A DNA stretch of 64,000 bases from Alteribacillus sp. YIM 98480 (GCF_009765375.1 NZ_VTOK01000007.1:1-64000), one strand, 5' to 3'. Shown: positions 27,049 through 36,899, counted from the stretch's first letter. Numbers and translations are program-made. The notes: generated by a model not told the origin, from the sequence alone.

Positions 27049-27438
27049 AAGGTAAGAAATTATAAATATTTGGCGTTTTTGATGTCTAGCTTCACAGCCG
27101 CTCAGGCGCACACGATAAGAGGAACTTTTCTAAAACCGCGACGTCCTGTCGCACGCAAAAGTCAACACCTCCTGTGCAAGCCCGTTCAGCGTTGTCACAG
27201 GACGTCCTTCCACACGATGTGGTGACTTCTACGTTGCACACTCGTCGCCAAAAACGCCACGTCCTGTGGCATTGGCGACATTAGCACATCCTATGCGTCG
27301 ACGTGTGCGATTTTAGTAGAAGTTCATTAAAATGAGCTGAACGTCTTATGTTTTCCCTTTCGACTCCGGACCGCAGGCGACCCTGCGCGAAAGCTCCAGA
27401 ACCTGTCGCGGCTGAACAGGGCACTTGCGCTTTTCTTA
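27049..27438. repeat. Dispersed 0.4 kb repeat, copy A
   Basis: Begins AAGGTAAGAAATTATAAA and ends ACTTGCGCTTTTCTTA, so the ends carry a short inverted TAAGAAA. The interior holds several palindromes around CGTCCTGT/ACAGGACG and GGCGAC/GTCGCC. About 390 bp. Closely related copies lie at 32078-32417 and 55523-55920, and a 170 bp version at 39661-39830, all in the same orientation. Repeats with these ends are widespread between genes in Bacillaceae. It encodes nothing. Confidence 0.85.
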
Positions 27439-27517
27439 AGAGAGGGTTTTTAATGCCATTTGAGTTTATTAGGCTAACTGTAAAAATGTAACCAATTTAA
27501 AATGCTGTACAGTAAGC

Positions 27518-27527
27518 TTGTATACAA
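27518..27527. promoter_or_regulatory. GntR-like palindrome TTGTATACAA
   Basis: Identical to the operator at 6411-6420. It lies 219 nt upstream of patB with no obvious promoter in phase, so it may be a leftover of a lost island gene, or chance. Confidence 0.3.
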
Positions 27528-27745
27528 ATTGTTATTCGTGAAACTTGGTTGAATGGAGAAACTAGCAGAAATTAGTAATACCATTACTCTAATTGTCTCG
27601 GGCCTTTAAATATTTATAGATTTATGTCGTAGAAGGAAAAACTTGAAAAATACACAAAAAAAGCGCAAACTTATACGAAAAGACTTTTTATTGTTCATAC
27701 AATAATAGAAGAAGATATATTGAAAGCAGCAGGGAGGATGCAGTT

Positions 27746-28909
27746 ATGGATTTTGAAAAGGTTATTGATAGAAATAAAACAAATTCTATGAAGTGGGATT
27801 TTGTTGCCGATCGTTACGGTTCAAGTGACTTATGGCCGATGTGGGTTGCTGATATGGATTTTCAAGCTCCTCAGCCCGTATTAGATGCGATGCAGGAAGT
27901 ACTCAATCACGGCATATTCGGTTATCATCGAAGGCCGAAATCTTTGAGAGAGGCCACCACAGCCTGGCTCCAAAAACGTTTTGACTGGAAGTGCGACAAC
28001 GACCAGCTCGTCTTCACTCCTGGAGTAGTACCAGCAATCAGCCACTTAATTCAAACTTTTACAAATAAAGATGATGGGATCATTATACAACCACCGGTTT
28101 ATTATCCGTTTTATGCTCTTATAAATAATAATGAACGCAAATTATTGCGAAATCCATTAAAAGAAACAGATAATGGATTTACGGTTGACTTGGACGATTT
28201 AGAAAAAAAAATGCAGGACGGAGCAAAAATGTTATTGTTATGCAGTCCTCACAATCCAATAGGAAGGGTATGGTCCTATCAAGAATTAGACAGCATCGCC
28301 AAACTGTGTGAGAAATACAACGTTTTTGTAGTATCTGATGAAATTCATGCTGACCTTGTTTTAGAAGGAAAACATATACCGTTTTCTAAAGTAGCGGCGG
28401 ACAGGAATGTAGAAACAATAACGTGCATGGCTCCAAGTAAGACATTTAACCTTGCTGCATTGCAATTGTCTTATGTTGTTTTTGAAAAGAAAGCTTCTCA
28501 AAAAGCATATGAAGCTCATTTACAACGCCAGTTTGTAGAAATAGATAATCCATTTGCAACAGTAGCTGCCGAAGCAGCTTATCGTGAAGGAGAAGCATGG
28601 CTTGAAAAGCTGTTAGAATATGTTAGAGAAAACGTCCAATATGTGAAAGAATATATAGAATCCAACATTCCAGAAATGAAAGTAATTAAACCAGAAGGAA
28701 CATATTTGGTCTGGGTAGATATGAGAAATTTAAACATGGAATCTTCTAAGCTGCAATCGTGGCTGAGAGAAGAAGGGAAACTTGCGCTAAGTGACGGGCA
28801 TATCTTTGGAGATGAGGGAGCAGGCTTTGCACGAATTAATGTTGCCTGTCCTCGTGAAAATGTTGATGAAGGTCTGCGCCGTTTAAAAAATGCATATGAT
28901 AATATGTAA
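27746..28909 (+). CDS. patB: PatB/MalY-type cystathionine beta-lyase (C-S lyase)
   Basis: A 387-residue PLP enzyme of the aminotransferase class I/II fold. SDLWPMWVADMDFQAPQPV at the N-terminus is the PatB/MalY signature, CSPHNPIGRVWS and VSDEIHADLV bind the cofactor, and APSKTFNLAAL holds the PLP lysine at about residue 232. It cleaves cystathionine or related thioethers to a thiol, pyruvate and ammonia. ATG follows GGGAGG. It is the first core gene after the island junction. Confidence 0.92.
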   Translation: MDFEKVIDRNKTNSMKWDFVADRYGSSDLWPMWVADMDFQAPQPVLDAMQEVLNHGIFGYHRRPKSLREATTAWLQKRFDWKCDNDQLVFTPGVVPAISHLIQTFTNKDDGIIIQPPVYYPFYALINNNERKLLRNPLKETDNGFTVDLDDLEKKMQDGAKMLLLCSPHNPIGRVWSYQELDSIAKLCEKYNVFVVSDEIHADLVLEGKHIPFSKVAADRNVETITCMAPSKTFNLAALQLSYVVFEKKASQKAYEAHLQRQFVEIDNPFATVAAEAAYREGEAWLEKLLEYVRENVQYVKEYIESNIPEMKVIKPEGTYLVWVDMRNLNMESSKLQSWLREEGKLALSDGHIFGDEGAGFARINVACPRENVDEGLRRLKNAYDNM

Positions 28910-29086
28910 GTACGGATTTCTTAATAAAAAGAAGGAATTTTAGCAGGGATATCGAATAGAAATCAATAGTATAGTACAAGTGTTTAAGGGTTTTGCTGCC
29001 AATTGGAAGACGATATGCCCAGGTAAGTAAAATAGTGTATTCGTAAAAACTAAACATTGTACGTACAAAAAGGAGCCCTGTTTATC

Positions 29087-29251
29087 ATGCAAAGATATTA
29101 CACGGAAGACCTTCGTGAAGAATGCGAAAGTAAACTTGGCCGCTCGTTAACGATGGAGGAAACATTGTTTATTGAATGGATGGCTGAAAGGCAATGCGAA
29201 GAAATGGAAGGGCTGACAGGTAACAGAGCTGTACTAGAGGCAGAACGGTAA
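29087..29251 (+). CDS. Small hypothetical protein
   Basis: A 54-residue acidic protein (MQRYYTEDLREECESKLG..., ends VLEAER) with a predicted helical middle. ATG at 29087 follows AAGGAG; the in-frame ATG at 29057 precedes this site and is less likely. A good terminator follows. I do not recognise it. Confidence 0.6.
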   Translation: MQRYYTEDLREECESKLGRSLTMEETLFIEWMAERQCEEMEGLTGNRAVLEAER

Positions 29252-29297
29252 AAACTTGGTTTTTGGTCCATTAATATAGGAATATGTACAAAGGTCA

Positions 29298-29337
29298 AAA
29301 GGCTGTCACAAAAGAGTTTTTCTTTGGGACAGCCTTT
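29298..29337 (+). terminator. Rho-independent terminator
   Basis: AAAGGCTGTC (29298-29307) pairs with GACAGCCTTT (29328-29337). It ends the small gene at 29087-29251. Confidence 0.75.
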
Positions 29338-29373
29338 CCTGTTACGAAGAATGATAACAAATGAGGGAAGATA

Positions 29374-29835
29374 ATGAAGACATTCCAATTAGTATCGCTG
29401 CAAATACTGCTTTTTGAAAACGAAAAAGTAGTTCACCGACCTGTACCGCTGCAAGAAGGACTTATCATTAATCGTGAAGAAAGCGACAGTGTCTGGTTAA
29501 TAGAAGCAGTCATTCCCCCTAATCAAAAAAAATTTCTCGAGCCAATAAGGAATAAAATACTAGTTTTAGAAGTAGTAATAACAGAATCTAGTAATGAGCC
29601 GGCACTTATGACCGGTGAGATACGCGATTTTATTGAATTGAGTGACACATACAGTTTAATGATAGACGCAAAAATGGCTGCCGGCAAAGATGATGTTTCT
29701 AATTTGATATTAGACGGACTTATACAAGATGGTTATTCAGGCGAAGAACTGCTGAACGAATTTATTTATCGAAAAGGAGATCAAGTGGCTTGGTCTAAAA
29801 AATTAGCAGAGAATATCTATAAAGACATGAAATGA
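29374..29835 (+). CDS. ywpF: YwpF-like protein
   Basis: A 153-residue protein starting MKTFQLVSLQILLFENEKVV, with PLQEGLIINREESDSVWLIEA, the pattern of the YwpF family of Bacillus. Function unknown. No signal peptide or membrane segment. ATG follows GAGGGA. It is not part of the yt- synteny, where it lies in B. subtilis near other genes, so gene order differs here. Confidence 0.65.
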   Translation: MKTFQLVSLQILLFENEKVVHRPVPLQEGLIINREESDSVWLIEAVIPPNQKKFLEPIRNKILVLEVVITESSNEPALMTGEIRDFIELSDTYSLMIDAKMAAGKDDVSNLILDGLIQDGYSGEELLNEFIYRKGDQVAWSKKLAENIYKDMK

Positions 29836-29969
29836 TATTGAATTATTCATCATTTAAACGTTTTAACAACCTCATTTCAAGAAAAGGTTGAATAACGGGT
29901 GAAACGGGAAGACACAATACAGTAGAAAATAACGATACGGTTATTCTAAGAAAACGAGGACGATTCGTA

Positions 29970-30458
29970 ATGAAGAAGTTTACCTTTCTTGACTATTACC
30001 AAAATGAAGTTCAACTTGCTTTTGAAAAAGATCCTTTTTCTGAAACGCCAGGACATGTTTGGGTGGTTTGCCGCTATCAGAATCAATGGCTTCTTACGCT
30101 TCACCCGCGCCGTGGTATAGAATTTCCAGGCGGGAAAGTAGAACCTGGAGAAATGGCAGATAGAGCAGCGAGAAGAGAGGTTTGGGAAGAGACAGGAGGG
30201 AAGGTAGCACGTTTGTTTCAAGTCGGTCAATATAAGGTGCATGGTAAAGCAGAAACCGTGGTAAAAAATATATATTATGCCGAAATAAAAGAAATCGAAA
30301 AAAAAGCGAATTATATGGAAACAAAAGGCCCTGTAGTTTTACAAACCTTACCAAAAGATTTTAAAAACAATACAGCTTATAGCTTTATTATGAAAGACGA
30401 AGTGCTGCCGCGTACGATGATGTACTTGGAGGAAGAAGGTTTTGTTACAAACAGTTAA
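29970..30458 (+). CDS. ytkD: Nudix hydrolase YtkD (nucleoside triphosphatase)
   Basis: A 162-residue Nudix protein. The box is GGKVEPGEMADRAARREVWEETGG-like (starts at about residue 53), the standard GX5EX7REUXEEXGU. DYYQNEVQLAFEKDPFSETP and VKNIYYAEIKEIEKKANYME match B. subtilis YtkD over the whole length. YtkD removes oxidised nucleotides such as 8-oxo-dGTP and has been linked to RNA 5' pyrophosphate removal. Converges on ytlD with a shared hairpin between. Confidence 0.93.
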   Translation: MKKFTFLDYYQNEVQLAFEKDPFSETPGHVWVVCRYQNQWLLTLHPRRGIEFPGGKVEPGEMADRAARREVWEETGGKVARLFQVGQYKVHGKAETVVKNIYYAEIKEIEKKANYMETKGPVVLQTLPKDFKNNTAYSFIMKDEVLPRTMMYLEEEGFVTNS

Positions 30459-30488
30459 CCCTCGCAAAAAGAAGGTGCGAGGGTTTAT
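30458..30488. terminator. Hairpin between ytkD and ytlD
   Basis: CCCTCGC (30459-30465) pairs with GCGAGGG (30477-30483), followed by TTTATAT. Placed between convergent genes, it may serve both. Confidence 0.65.
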
Positions 30489-30495
30489 ATGAGGA

Positions 30496-31305
30496 TTAAT
30501 ATTTACTGATTCGTTTCATAAGAATCTTTTCTAACGATTCAATCATTTTATACATCACGGTTGCTAAAATAGCAATAACAATTAAACTCATCATGACTTG
30601 CTGAAATTGAAAGACTTGAAATCCGTAAATGATCAAATACCCAAGCCCCTGTTTTGCCACAAGAAATTCTCCTACAATAACTCCTACCCAGGCAAGCCCT
30701 ACGTTTACTTTTAAAGTGGATATGATAGTTGGATAACAAGCAGGTAAAATAGCATAATGAAAGAGCTGTCTTTTGCTAGCACCAAATGTAAGCAGCACCT
30801 TTTTATAATTTTCGTCTACCTGACGAAACGCATTGTATACAACAAGTGTAGTGATAACAATAGATAGCAGTGCCCCCATCGCAATAATAGAAGTCATCCC
30901 AGGTCCAAAAGCTACTATGATAATCGGACCAAGAGCTACTTTTGGCATGGAATTTAAAACAACCAAGTAAGGATCTAAAACTTTAGACAAGAAAGGGGAC
31001 CACCAAAGAATGGCTGCAATCAATGTACCTCCGGCAGTACCTAATATAAAGCCTATAATCGTTTCAGAAAGCGTGACAGAGGCATGAGTAAACAATGTAC
31101 CGTCAGCGATTTTAGCAGCCATTAAATTCCAAACCTTCGAAGGCATACTGAAAATCAGAGGGTCCAGCCATTGGATTCTGCTGAATAATTCCCAGCTGAG
31201 AAATAGCAGTCCTAAGAGAATCAACTGGCAGCTGATTACCCGCCGTTTGTCTTTCCTTTTTGTTTGCAGGTACTGACTATGAAGTGTTTGAATTTTGGTT
31301 TTCAA
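30496..31305 (-). CDS. ytlD: ABC transporter permease YtlD
   Basis: A 269-residue inner-membrane subunit of the nitrate/sulfonate/taurine (SsuC-like) class with about six segments and the permease loop EVFG-type stretch [20 protein letters not shown] followed by [20 protein letters not shown]. Forms an importer with YtlC and YtlA. The reading frame begins inside the ytlC coding region. The TTG at 31314 sits one base after AAGGAG, so the TTG at 31305, 10 bases after it, is preferred; neither is certain. Substrate unknown; thiamine precursors or sulfonates are typical of relatives. Confidence 0.88.
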   Translation of the reverse strand: MKTKIQTLHSQYLQTKRKDKRRVISCQLILLGLLFLSWELFSRIQWLDPLIFSMPSKVWNLMAAKIADGTLFTHASVTLSETIIGFILGTAGGTLIAAILWWSPFLSKVLDPYLVVLNSMPKVALGPIIIVAFGPGMTSIIAMGALLSIVITTLVVYNAFRQVDENYKKVLLTFGASKRQLFHYAILPACYPTIISTLKVNVGLAWVGVIVGEFLVAKQGLGYLIIYGFQVFQFQQVMMSLIVIAILATVMYKMIESLEKILMKRISKY

Positions 31306-32056
31306 CTTTCTCAAGCTCCTTCCATACTGTTTGGAAGAATAAATGAAAATTCGGATCGTTTCTGACTTCTAATGGCAGTTTATCTTTAAATTCAGCAGGA
31401 ACATCGAAAACGCGATAAATCGTACCAGGCCGGCTGCTAAATAGAAAAATCCGATCGGACATCGCAATTGCTTCACTAAGGTCATGTGTGACTAAAATGG
31501 CTGTTTTATTTTGCTGTTTTAAGGTGGAAAAAACCAAGTCTTCGAGCTTTAGTTTGGTTTGATAATCCAGCGCAGAAAACGGTTCGTCTAATAAAAGCAG
31601 AGAGGGTTTAGGTGCAAGCATGCGTACAAGCGCTGCACGTTGTCTCATTCCTCCTGAAAGTTCGGATGGAAAAGCATTCGCTTTATCATCCAGCCCCAAA
31701 TCGCTTAAAAGGGTCATTGCATCTTTTTTTGTCTGCTCATTATATAAATTAGTAATTATAAGCCCAAGTTCAATGTTTTTTTGTATCGTCAGCCATGGAA
31801 ATAAATAATCTTCCTGAAGCATGTAACCAGTTTTTTCTGTAGGACCAGTGATTTCTTTATTATCCATTAAAATCTTGCCGGATGTAGGATTAAACAATCC
31901 GGCAATCAGCGAAAGTACTGTCGTTTTTCCACAGCCGCTTGGTCCAATGAAAGAGACAAATTCTCCGTTTTCTACTGTAAGATTAATAGATGAAACAGCT
32001 TGCACAGCTTCATTTTCTGTTAGATACACTTTATCAACGTCTGTTAAAGAAAGCAT
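31277..32056 (-). CDS. ytlC: ABC transporter ATP-binding protein YtlC
   Basis: A 259-residue ATPase. Walker A is [12 protein letters not shown], the signature [15 protein letters not shown], Walker [14 protein letters not shown], switch histidine in [11 protein letters not shown] at 32056 ([12 protein letters not shown]) follows AAGGAG. The frame is open a further 60 codons, but that extension is entirely encoded by the dispersed repeat at 32078-32417 and is not real protein. It overlaps ytlD by about 30 nt. Confidence 0.92.
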   Translation of the reverse strand: MLSLTDVDKVYLTENEAVQAVSSINLTVENGEFVSFIGPSGCGKTTVLSLIAGLFNPTSGKILMDNKEITGPTEKTGYMLQEDYLFPWLTIQKNIELGLIITNLYNEQTKKDAMTLLSDLGLDDKANAFPSELSGGMRQRAALVRMLAPKPSLLLLDEPFSALDYQTKLKLEDLVFSTLKQQNKTAILVTHDLSEAIAMSDRIFLFSSRPGTIYRVFDVPAEFKDKLPLEVRNDPNFHLFFQTVWKELEKVENQNSNTS

Positions 32057-32077
32057 GAGGAAACGCTCCTTTTTTAA

Positions 32078-32417
32078 AAGGTAAGAAATGATAAATATTT
32101 GGCGTTTTACATGTCTAGCTTCAGCGCCCAGCCGCTCCGGCGCACACGATAAAGAGGAACTTTTGCTAAAACTGCGAATGTCCTGTCGCAACGCAAAAGT
32201 CAACACCTCCTGTGCAAGCCAGTTCAGCGTTGTCACAGGACGTCGGTTTTAGCTGAACGTCTTATGTCTTCCCTTTCGACTCCGGGCCGCAGGCGATCCT
32301 GCGCGAAAGCTCCAGAACCTGTCGCGGGCTCCCAGGATGGGAGTCAGTTCGGCGTTGTCACAGGACGTGACGCTCGTAGCCGAACTTCCTTCTTTTAAGG
32401 CGCTTGTGCTTTTCTTA
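32078..32417. repeat. Dispersed 0.4 kb repeat, copy B, inside the ytl operon
   Basis: About 340 bp, from AAGGTAAGAAATGATAAA to GCTTGTGCTTTTCTTA. It closely follows copies A and C over its first 155 bp and its last part, lacking a middle block and having an extra GATGGGAGTCAGTTCGG section. It sits between ytlA and ytlC, and its right end (TTCTTA) supplies the TAA stop of ytlA at 32417-32415. Confidence 0.85.
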
Positions 32418-33416
32418 CTCATTCATTACTTTTTCAGCCCATTGGTTATCAACAAATTTCTCATAATCAGAGCGCTCAGGCAGTTCATCTGCTTCTTCCA
32501 TGATATCTTGAAGGTTATCCCAAGCTTCTTCTGTCAAGACAGGGGAAGTTGCATAGGATTCTTGGTCGCGGTAACGAACAGCTGAATCAGCAATGATTTC
32601 TTCTGACGTGTCATCAAAATAAGGTGTTAATGCGGCTGCTATTTGTTCTGGGGAAGACTCATAAATCCACTGCTGTGCTTTATATATTGCACGCGTGAAG
32701 CGCTCCAGCGCATCGCCTTTTTCCTCTAAATACCCTTCCTTTGCCATAAATACGGTATAAGGAACGGCACCAGATTCTTCCCCGAAAGAAGCAACAATGT
32801 GGCCGAGTCCTTCTTGTTCAAACATGGTTGCTTGTGGTTCGAACAATTGTACATAATCTCCCGTTCCAGATGCATATGCGTTAGCGATGTTGGCGAAATC
32901 TATATTTTGAATAAGGTCCAGGTCACGTTGCGGATCAATGTTATTCTTTTTCAAAACGAATTCTCCCGCCATTTGAGGCATCCCGCCTTTACGCTGTCCG
33001 AGAAATGTGCTGCCCTTTAAATCTTCCCAATCAAACGCTTCAGCGGTTTCGTTTCTTGCCATTAAAAAGGTTCCATCACTTTGCGTGAGCATGGCAAAAT
33101 TAATAATAGGTTCAGCTGGCTCTTGCGAATTTACGTATATCGATGTCTCAGCTCCAACGAGTGCGACGTCACTGCCATCAGATAACAAAGAAGTCATCGT
33201 TTTGTCTCCGCCCCAAGTAGTGGTAAGCTCTATGTTAAGGTTTTCTTCTTCAAAAAAGCCTTCTTCCATGGCAACATATAGCGGAGCGTAGAAAATAGAG
33301 CGAGTTACTTCAGCAAGACGGATTGTTTCGGAGTCTTCCTGTTGAAAACTACAAGCCGTTAATGGTCCTATAAAAACTAAGAAGCACAACAGCGCGGATA
33401 GCACTTTCTTCTTCAT
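32415..33416 (-). CDS. ytlA: ABC transporter substrate-binding lipoprotein YtlA
   Basis: A 333-residue SsuA/THI5-like binding protein. Signal peptide with lipobox LTAC, then SFQQEDSETIRLAEVTRSIFYAP. GYLEEKGDALERFTRAIYKAQQW is the helix typical of NMT1/THI5-like proteins. ATG at 33416 follows GAGGAGG; upstream in-frame codons lack a ribosome site and run into the divergent ytmA promoter. First gene of the ytlA-C-D set, although the repeat splits it from ytlC. Its stop codon lies in the repeat end, so the C-terminus may have been trimmed slightly. Confidence 0.88.
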   Translation of the reverse strand: MKKKVLSALLCFLVFIGPLTACSFQQEDSETIRLAEVTRSIFYAPLYVAMEEGFFEEENLNIELTTTWGGDKTMTSLLSDGSDVALVGAETSIYVNSQEPAEPIINFAMLTQSDGTFLMARNETAEAFDWEDLKGSTFLGQRKGGMPQMAGEFVLKKNNIDPQRDLDLIQNIDFANIANAYASGTGDYVQLFEPQATMFEQEGLGHIVASFGEESGAVPYTVFMAKEGYLEEKGDALERFTRAIYKAQQWIYESSPEQIAAALTPYFDDTSEEIIADSAVRYRDQESYATSPVLTEEAWDNLQDIMEEADELPERSDYEKFVDNQWAEKVMNE

Positions 33417-33503
33417 AATAATATTCCTCCTCACGTGGCGGCTGATTTTATAGTTTATGAACAGGGCAGGTATCCCGTTCCTAGAAAAAAGGAGAAAAGC
33501 ACG

Positions 33504-34271
33504 ATGGAAATAAAGAAACAAAGTCAAATCAACAATATCAGCCTTTTTGAAGTAACGTATAAAAGTAGAAATTATTTTGTAAAAGGGTGTTTAGGAATTC
33601 CTGACAATGACAGAACTTATCCAGGAATCTTATACCTTAGGGGAGGATTAAAGCAGGTAGGAATGGTGAAAAAAGAGTGGGTGGCAGAATTAGCGCAGCA
33701 TGGATATGTTGTTTTGGCTCCTTATTACCGCGGAAATGAAGGCGGAGAAGGGAAAGAAGATTTTTGCGGGGACGATCGTGATGATGCATTTAACGGGTTC
33801 GACGAACTGGCAAAGCTAAAAGAAACAAATGGAGAGGCGCTGCATATTATTGGTTTTTCACGAGGAGCGGTGATGGCGTTGTTTACAGGTATGGCTAGAA
33901 AGGCATCGTCTATCGTCTGCTGGAGCGGGGTGTCGGATATGACTTTAACGTATAACGAAAGACCAGATTTAAGAAGAATGTTAAAACGAGTTACAGGGGG
34001 AGATCCGGTTACACATCCGTCTGAATATGAGCGGCGTACTCCTTTAACGCAAATTCACTACATAAAAGCTCCTGTTCTTATTATTCATGGCGAAGAAGAC
34101 CAGCACGTCTCTGTTGAACATGCCCACCTTTTGGAGACTTATTTGAAAGGCTCAAATAAACCCGTAAAAAAGCATATTTATCCTGGCATGCCCCACCATT
34201 TCCGTTCATCAGCCAGACAACATGCTATCTCTGAAACGATAAAATGGATAAAAAGACATAATAACACATAA
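33504..34271 (+). CDS. ytmA: Alpha/beta hydrolase YtmA (putative peptidase/esterase)
   Basis: A 255-residue serine hydrolase of the S9/dipeptidyl-peptidase-like fold. Nucleophile elbow GFSRG at about residue 122, aspartate in IIHGEEDQHVS, histidine in GMPHHF near the end. Length and order (next to ytlA and pckA) match B. subtilis YtmA. ATG at 33504 follows AAAGGAG. Natural substrate unknown. Divergent from ytlA across 87 nt. Confidence 0.88.
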   Translation: MEIKKQSQINNISLFEVTYKSRNYFVKGCLGIPDNDRTYPGILYLRGGLKQVGMVKKEWVAELAQHGYVVLAPYYRGNEGGEGKEDFCGDDRDDAFNGFDELAKLKETNGEALHIIGFSRGAVMALFTGMARKASSIVCWSGVSDMTLTYNERPDLRRMLKRVTGGDPVTHPSEYERRTPLTQIHYIKAPVLIIHGEEDQHVSVEHAHLLETYLKGSNKPVKKHIYPGMPHHFRSSARQHAISETIKWIKRHNNT

Positions 34272-34301
34272 GAAGTCCAACGTATTTCTTGCCAGTAAAA
34301 A

Positions 34302-34329
34302 AGGTGTCCCTAAATGTGAAGGGACACCT
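34302..34329. terminator. Bidirectional terminator between ytmA and pckA
   Basis: AGGTGTCCCT (34302-34311) pairs perfectly with AGGGACACCT (34320-34329); a run of A on the left gives T's for the minus strand. It lies between convergent genes. Confidence 0.78.
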
Positions 34330-34373
34330 CTGTACATCGTTATAGCATGTTCTATAAGGATTGGGTGAAAATA

Positions 34374-35978
34374 TCATTCAGCAGTTTCTGGTGTAAGAAT
34401 CCGAGGACCAGCTTTTTTGATATGCTCTGGTGCATCCTTAAATTTTTGAAAGTTTTGTTGGAATTTAGCTGCTAACTCTTTTGCTTTTTGCTGGTAAGCC
34501 TCTTTGTCTTCCCATGTTTGTTTTGGCTGAAGTACTTCATCTGGAACTCCTGGGCAGTGCAGAGGAATATGAACACCGAAAATAGGATCCTCTGTTGTTT
34601 CCACTCCGTCTAACTCTCCAAGCAATGCTGCTTGAATCATTGCTCTAGTATACGGCAGATTCATTCGTTTACCAATTCCGTAAGGGCCGCCTGACCAGCC
34701 TGTATTAACGAGAAACACATTCACATCATGCTGAAGAATTTTCTCTCCAAGCATTTCTGCGTACCGGGATGCTTCAAGCGGTAGAAACGGAGAGCCAAAG
34801 CAAGTAGAGAACGTAGCTTCAGGCTGAGTGATTCCTCTCTCTGTACCAGCTAGTTTGCTTGTGTATCCGCTTAAAAAATGGTACATTGCTTGTTCTTTTG
34901 TTAATTTGCTGATAGGAGGAAGTACTCCAAATGCATCCGCCGTTAAAAAGATGATAGCAGATGGATGACCGGCCATGCTGGGTTTCACCGTATTCGGAAT
35001 ATTTTCTATTGGATAAGCCGCTCTCGTATTTTCCGTTAAGTCGGTGTTATCATAATCTGGAAGACCAGTCGTTTCATTAACATATACATTTTCTAAAACA
35101 GATCCAAACCGGATAGCGTTCCATATTTGAGGTTCTTTTTTCTGAGATAGGTTTACACATTTTGCATAACAGCCGCCTTCAATATTGAATACCCCGTTAT
35201 TAGACCAGCCGTGTTCATCATCACCGATCAAGTTACGATTCGGATCTGCAGACAAAGTGGTTTTCCCTGTACCGGACAATCCGAAAAAGAGGGCTGTATC
35301 ACCTTCTGTGCCTACGTTTGCTGAGCAGTGCATAGGGAGAACGTCTCGTTCAGGAAGCAGAAAATTCATTACTGAAAAAATAGACTTTTTCATCTCCCCT
35401 GCGTATTCCGTACCGCCAATCAAAACGATTCGTTCTTCAAAAGAAACAATGATAAAGGTTTCTGATTTCGTTCCGTCTTCAGCAGGATCTGCTTTAAAAT
35501 GTGGAGCAGCAATGACAGTAAAGTCAGCATCATGATCCTCTAATTCTTCTTGCTCAGGCCGAATGAATAATTGTCTTGCGAAAATATTATGCCAAGCATA
35601 CTCATTAATAACTTGTATGGGCAGACGATAAGCTGGATCTGCTCCGGCAAATCCACGGGTTACAAACAACTCATTGCTCTTTTTAAGATGATCGATTACT
35701 TTTTTATAAAGGGAGGAAAAAATTTCTTTACTAATCGGCTGATTTACAGGACCCCAATCAATTAAATTCGTAACAGATTGTTCGTCAACTATATATTTAT
35801 CTTTTGGAGACCGCCCCGTATATTTTCCAGTTTCTACGCTTAAAGCCCCGCTAGAAGTCAATACACCTTCATTACGATGCAGGGATTTTTCAATTAATCT
35901 AGATACTGGTAAATCGTTAAGAACATTTCCTCCATGAAGAAGCTCGTTTAACTCGTTTGAAAAATTAATCGTCGTCAT
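34374..35978 (-). CDS. pckA: Phosphoenolpyruvate carboxykinase (ATP)
   Basis: A 534-residue gluconeogenic enzyme converting oxaloacetate and ATP to PEP, CO2 and [15 protein letters not shown] at about residue 243 is the kinase P-loop, LIGDDEHGW the metal site, [13 protein letters not shown] upstream, and [10 protein letters not shown] near the C-terminus. Length is normal. ATG at 35978. A possible minus-strand promoter TAGACT-16-TATACT lies around 36030-36060. In B. subtilis pckA is repressed by CcpN on glucose; no operator was assigned here. Divergent neighbour metK order is as in B. subtilis. Confidence 0.96.
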   Translation of the reverse strand: MTTINFSNELNELLHGGNVLNDLPVSRLIEKSLHRNEGVLTSSGALSVETGKYTGRSPKDKYIVDEQSVTNLIDWGPVNQPISKEIFSSLYKKVIDHLKKSNELFVTRGFAGADPAYRLPIQVINEYAWHNIFARQLFIRPEQEELEDHDADFTVIAAPHFKADPAEDGTKSETFIIVSFEERIVLIGGTEYAGEMKKSIFSVMNFLLPERDVLPMHCSANVGTEGDTALFFGLSGTGKTTLSADPNRNLIGDDEHGWSNNGVFNIEGGCYAKCVNLSQKKEPQIWNAIRFGSVLENVYVNETTGLPDYDNTDLTENTRAAYPIENIPNTVKPSMAGHPSAIIFLTADAFGVLPPISKLTKEQAMYHFLSGYTSKLAGTERGITQPEATFSTCFGSPFLPLEASRYAEMLGEKILQHDVNVFLVNTGWSGGPYGIGKRMNLPYTRAMIQAALLGELDGVETTEDPIFGVHIPLHCPGVPDEVLQPKQTWEDKEAYQQKAKELAAKFQQNFQKFKDAPEHIKKAGPRILTPETAE

Positions 35979-36185
35979 GGCGGCAAAACCCTTTCTCTGA
36001 TTAATAAATAATTATCATTTTAATTATGAATTAGTATAACACATTTATTTATTTAGTCTATACTAATTCGTGATTTTTGTTAAAAGATTTATACAAAATG
36101 TTTGTTGGTCCGTATTTATTCTAATTAATAGATGATAGAAAATTTTATAATGTTAAAATAAGATTAACGCAAAGGAGATGATCCA

Positions 36186-36587
36186 GTGGCAATCACAAAC
36201 ACAAATAAGTCGTTTGTTGTTTTTTATGATGGAACTTGCACATTGTGCCAAAAAACGAAACAAGAAATAGAAAAATGGGACAAACATAAATTGTTAACCT
36301 GGCGTTCCATAGAGGATCCTTCTATAGTAAAAGAATATTCATTTTTAAAGGAAGATAGATTGAAGGAGGAGATGCACCTTCTGGAAGAAGATACCTATTT
36401 ATATACAGGATTTGCAGCGGTAAAACGAATCTTTCAGCTGTTTCCAACAGGAAAGAGGTTTGCTTTTCTCTTTTATCTGCCTGGAGCAGACAAAACAGGC
36501 AAGGTCATCTATAAACAAATAGCAAAGCGGCGCCATCAGCTGTTAGGAGGGGATTGTGCTTCTGGCGCTTGTAAAATACAAAGGTAA
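36186..36587 (+). CDS. DCC-family thiol-disulfide oxidoreductase-like protein
   Basis: A 133-residue DUF393 (DCC) protein. FYDGTCTLCQKTKQEI holds the D-x-x-C-x-x-C motif at about residue 14; the C-terminal CASGACK adds two cysteines, which is not general in the family. DCC proteins have a thioredoxin-like fold; their role is poorly known. The start is GTG at 36186, after AAAGGAGATGATCC. Lies between pckA and metK. Confidence 0.82.
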   Translation: MAITNTNKSFVVFYDGTCTLCQKTKQEIEKWDKHKLLTWRSIEDPSIVKEYSFLKEDRLKEEMHLLEEDTYLYTGFAAVKRIFQLFPTGKRFAFLFYLPGADKTGKVIYKQIAKRRHQLLGGDCASGACKIQR

Positions 36588-36637
36588 TTTATTTGACAGA
36601 AGCAGTGAACTGCGTTATGATATTTCGCGAACGGATA

Positions 36638-36752
36638 CTCTTATCCCGAGCTGGCGGAGGGACAGGCCCTGTGAAGCCCGGCAACCATCCCCGTAATAAA
36701 AGGGGCAAAGGTGCTAACCTGGAAAGACGGATATCGTCTTGGAAGATAAGAG
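36638..36752 (+). ncRNA. SAM riboswitch (S-box) upstream of metK
   Basis: Class I S-adenosylmethionine riboswitch. P1 is CTCTTATC (36638-36645) with GATAAGAG (36745-36752). The core GGCGGAGGGACAGGCCCTGTGAAGCCCGG region, CAACC and GGTGCTAA are the conserved S-box blocks. It is followed by a terminator at 36777-36806, so high SAM should stop transcription before metK, as in other Bacillaceae. Confidence 0.95.
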
Positions 36753-36776
36753 GCGAAAAAGGTGAACGTTTACTAT

Positions 36777-36806
36777 CCCTTTTCCTCGCCATGGAAAAGG
36801 GTTTTT
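36777..36806 (+). terminator. Riboswitch-controlled terminator before metK
   Basis: CCCTTTTCC (36777-36785) pairs with GGAAAAGGG (36793-36801) around a 7 nt loop, followed by TTTTT. Expected to form when SAM is bound to the aptamer upstream. Confidence 0.88.
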
Positions 36807-36899
36807 GTATTTTAAACAAGATTTTTCTCCTTCTCGTCTTATAAGAAGTATCAGGGTATGAGTGCCGTAATACCAAATTTGGTAAAGGAGGCAGTACAC

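Noticed and set aside
27049-27438. CRISPR array or insertion sequence
   Set aside because: Palindromic blocks are irregular, without equal repeat-spacer units, and there is no transposase frame.
32057-32236. A 60-residue N-terminal extension of YtlC
   Set aside because: The codons lie within the dispersed repeat, have no ribosome site, and the same peptide is readable in repeat copy C.
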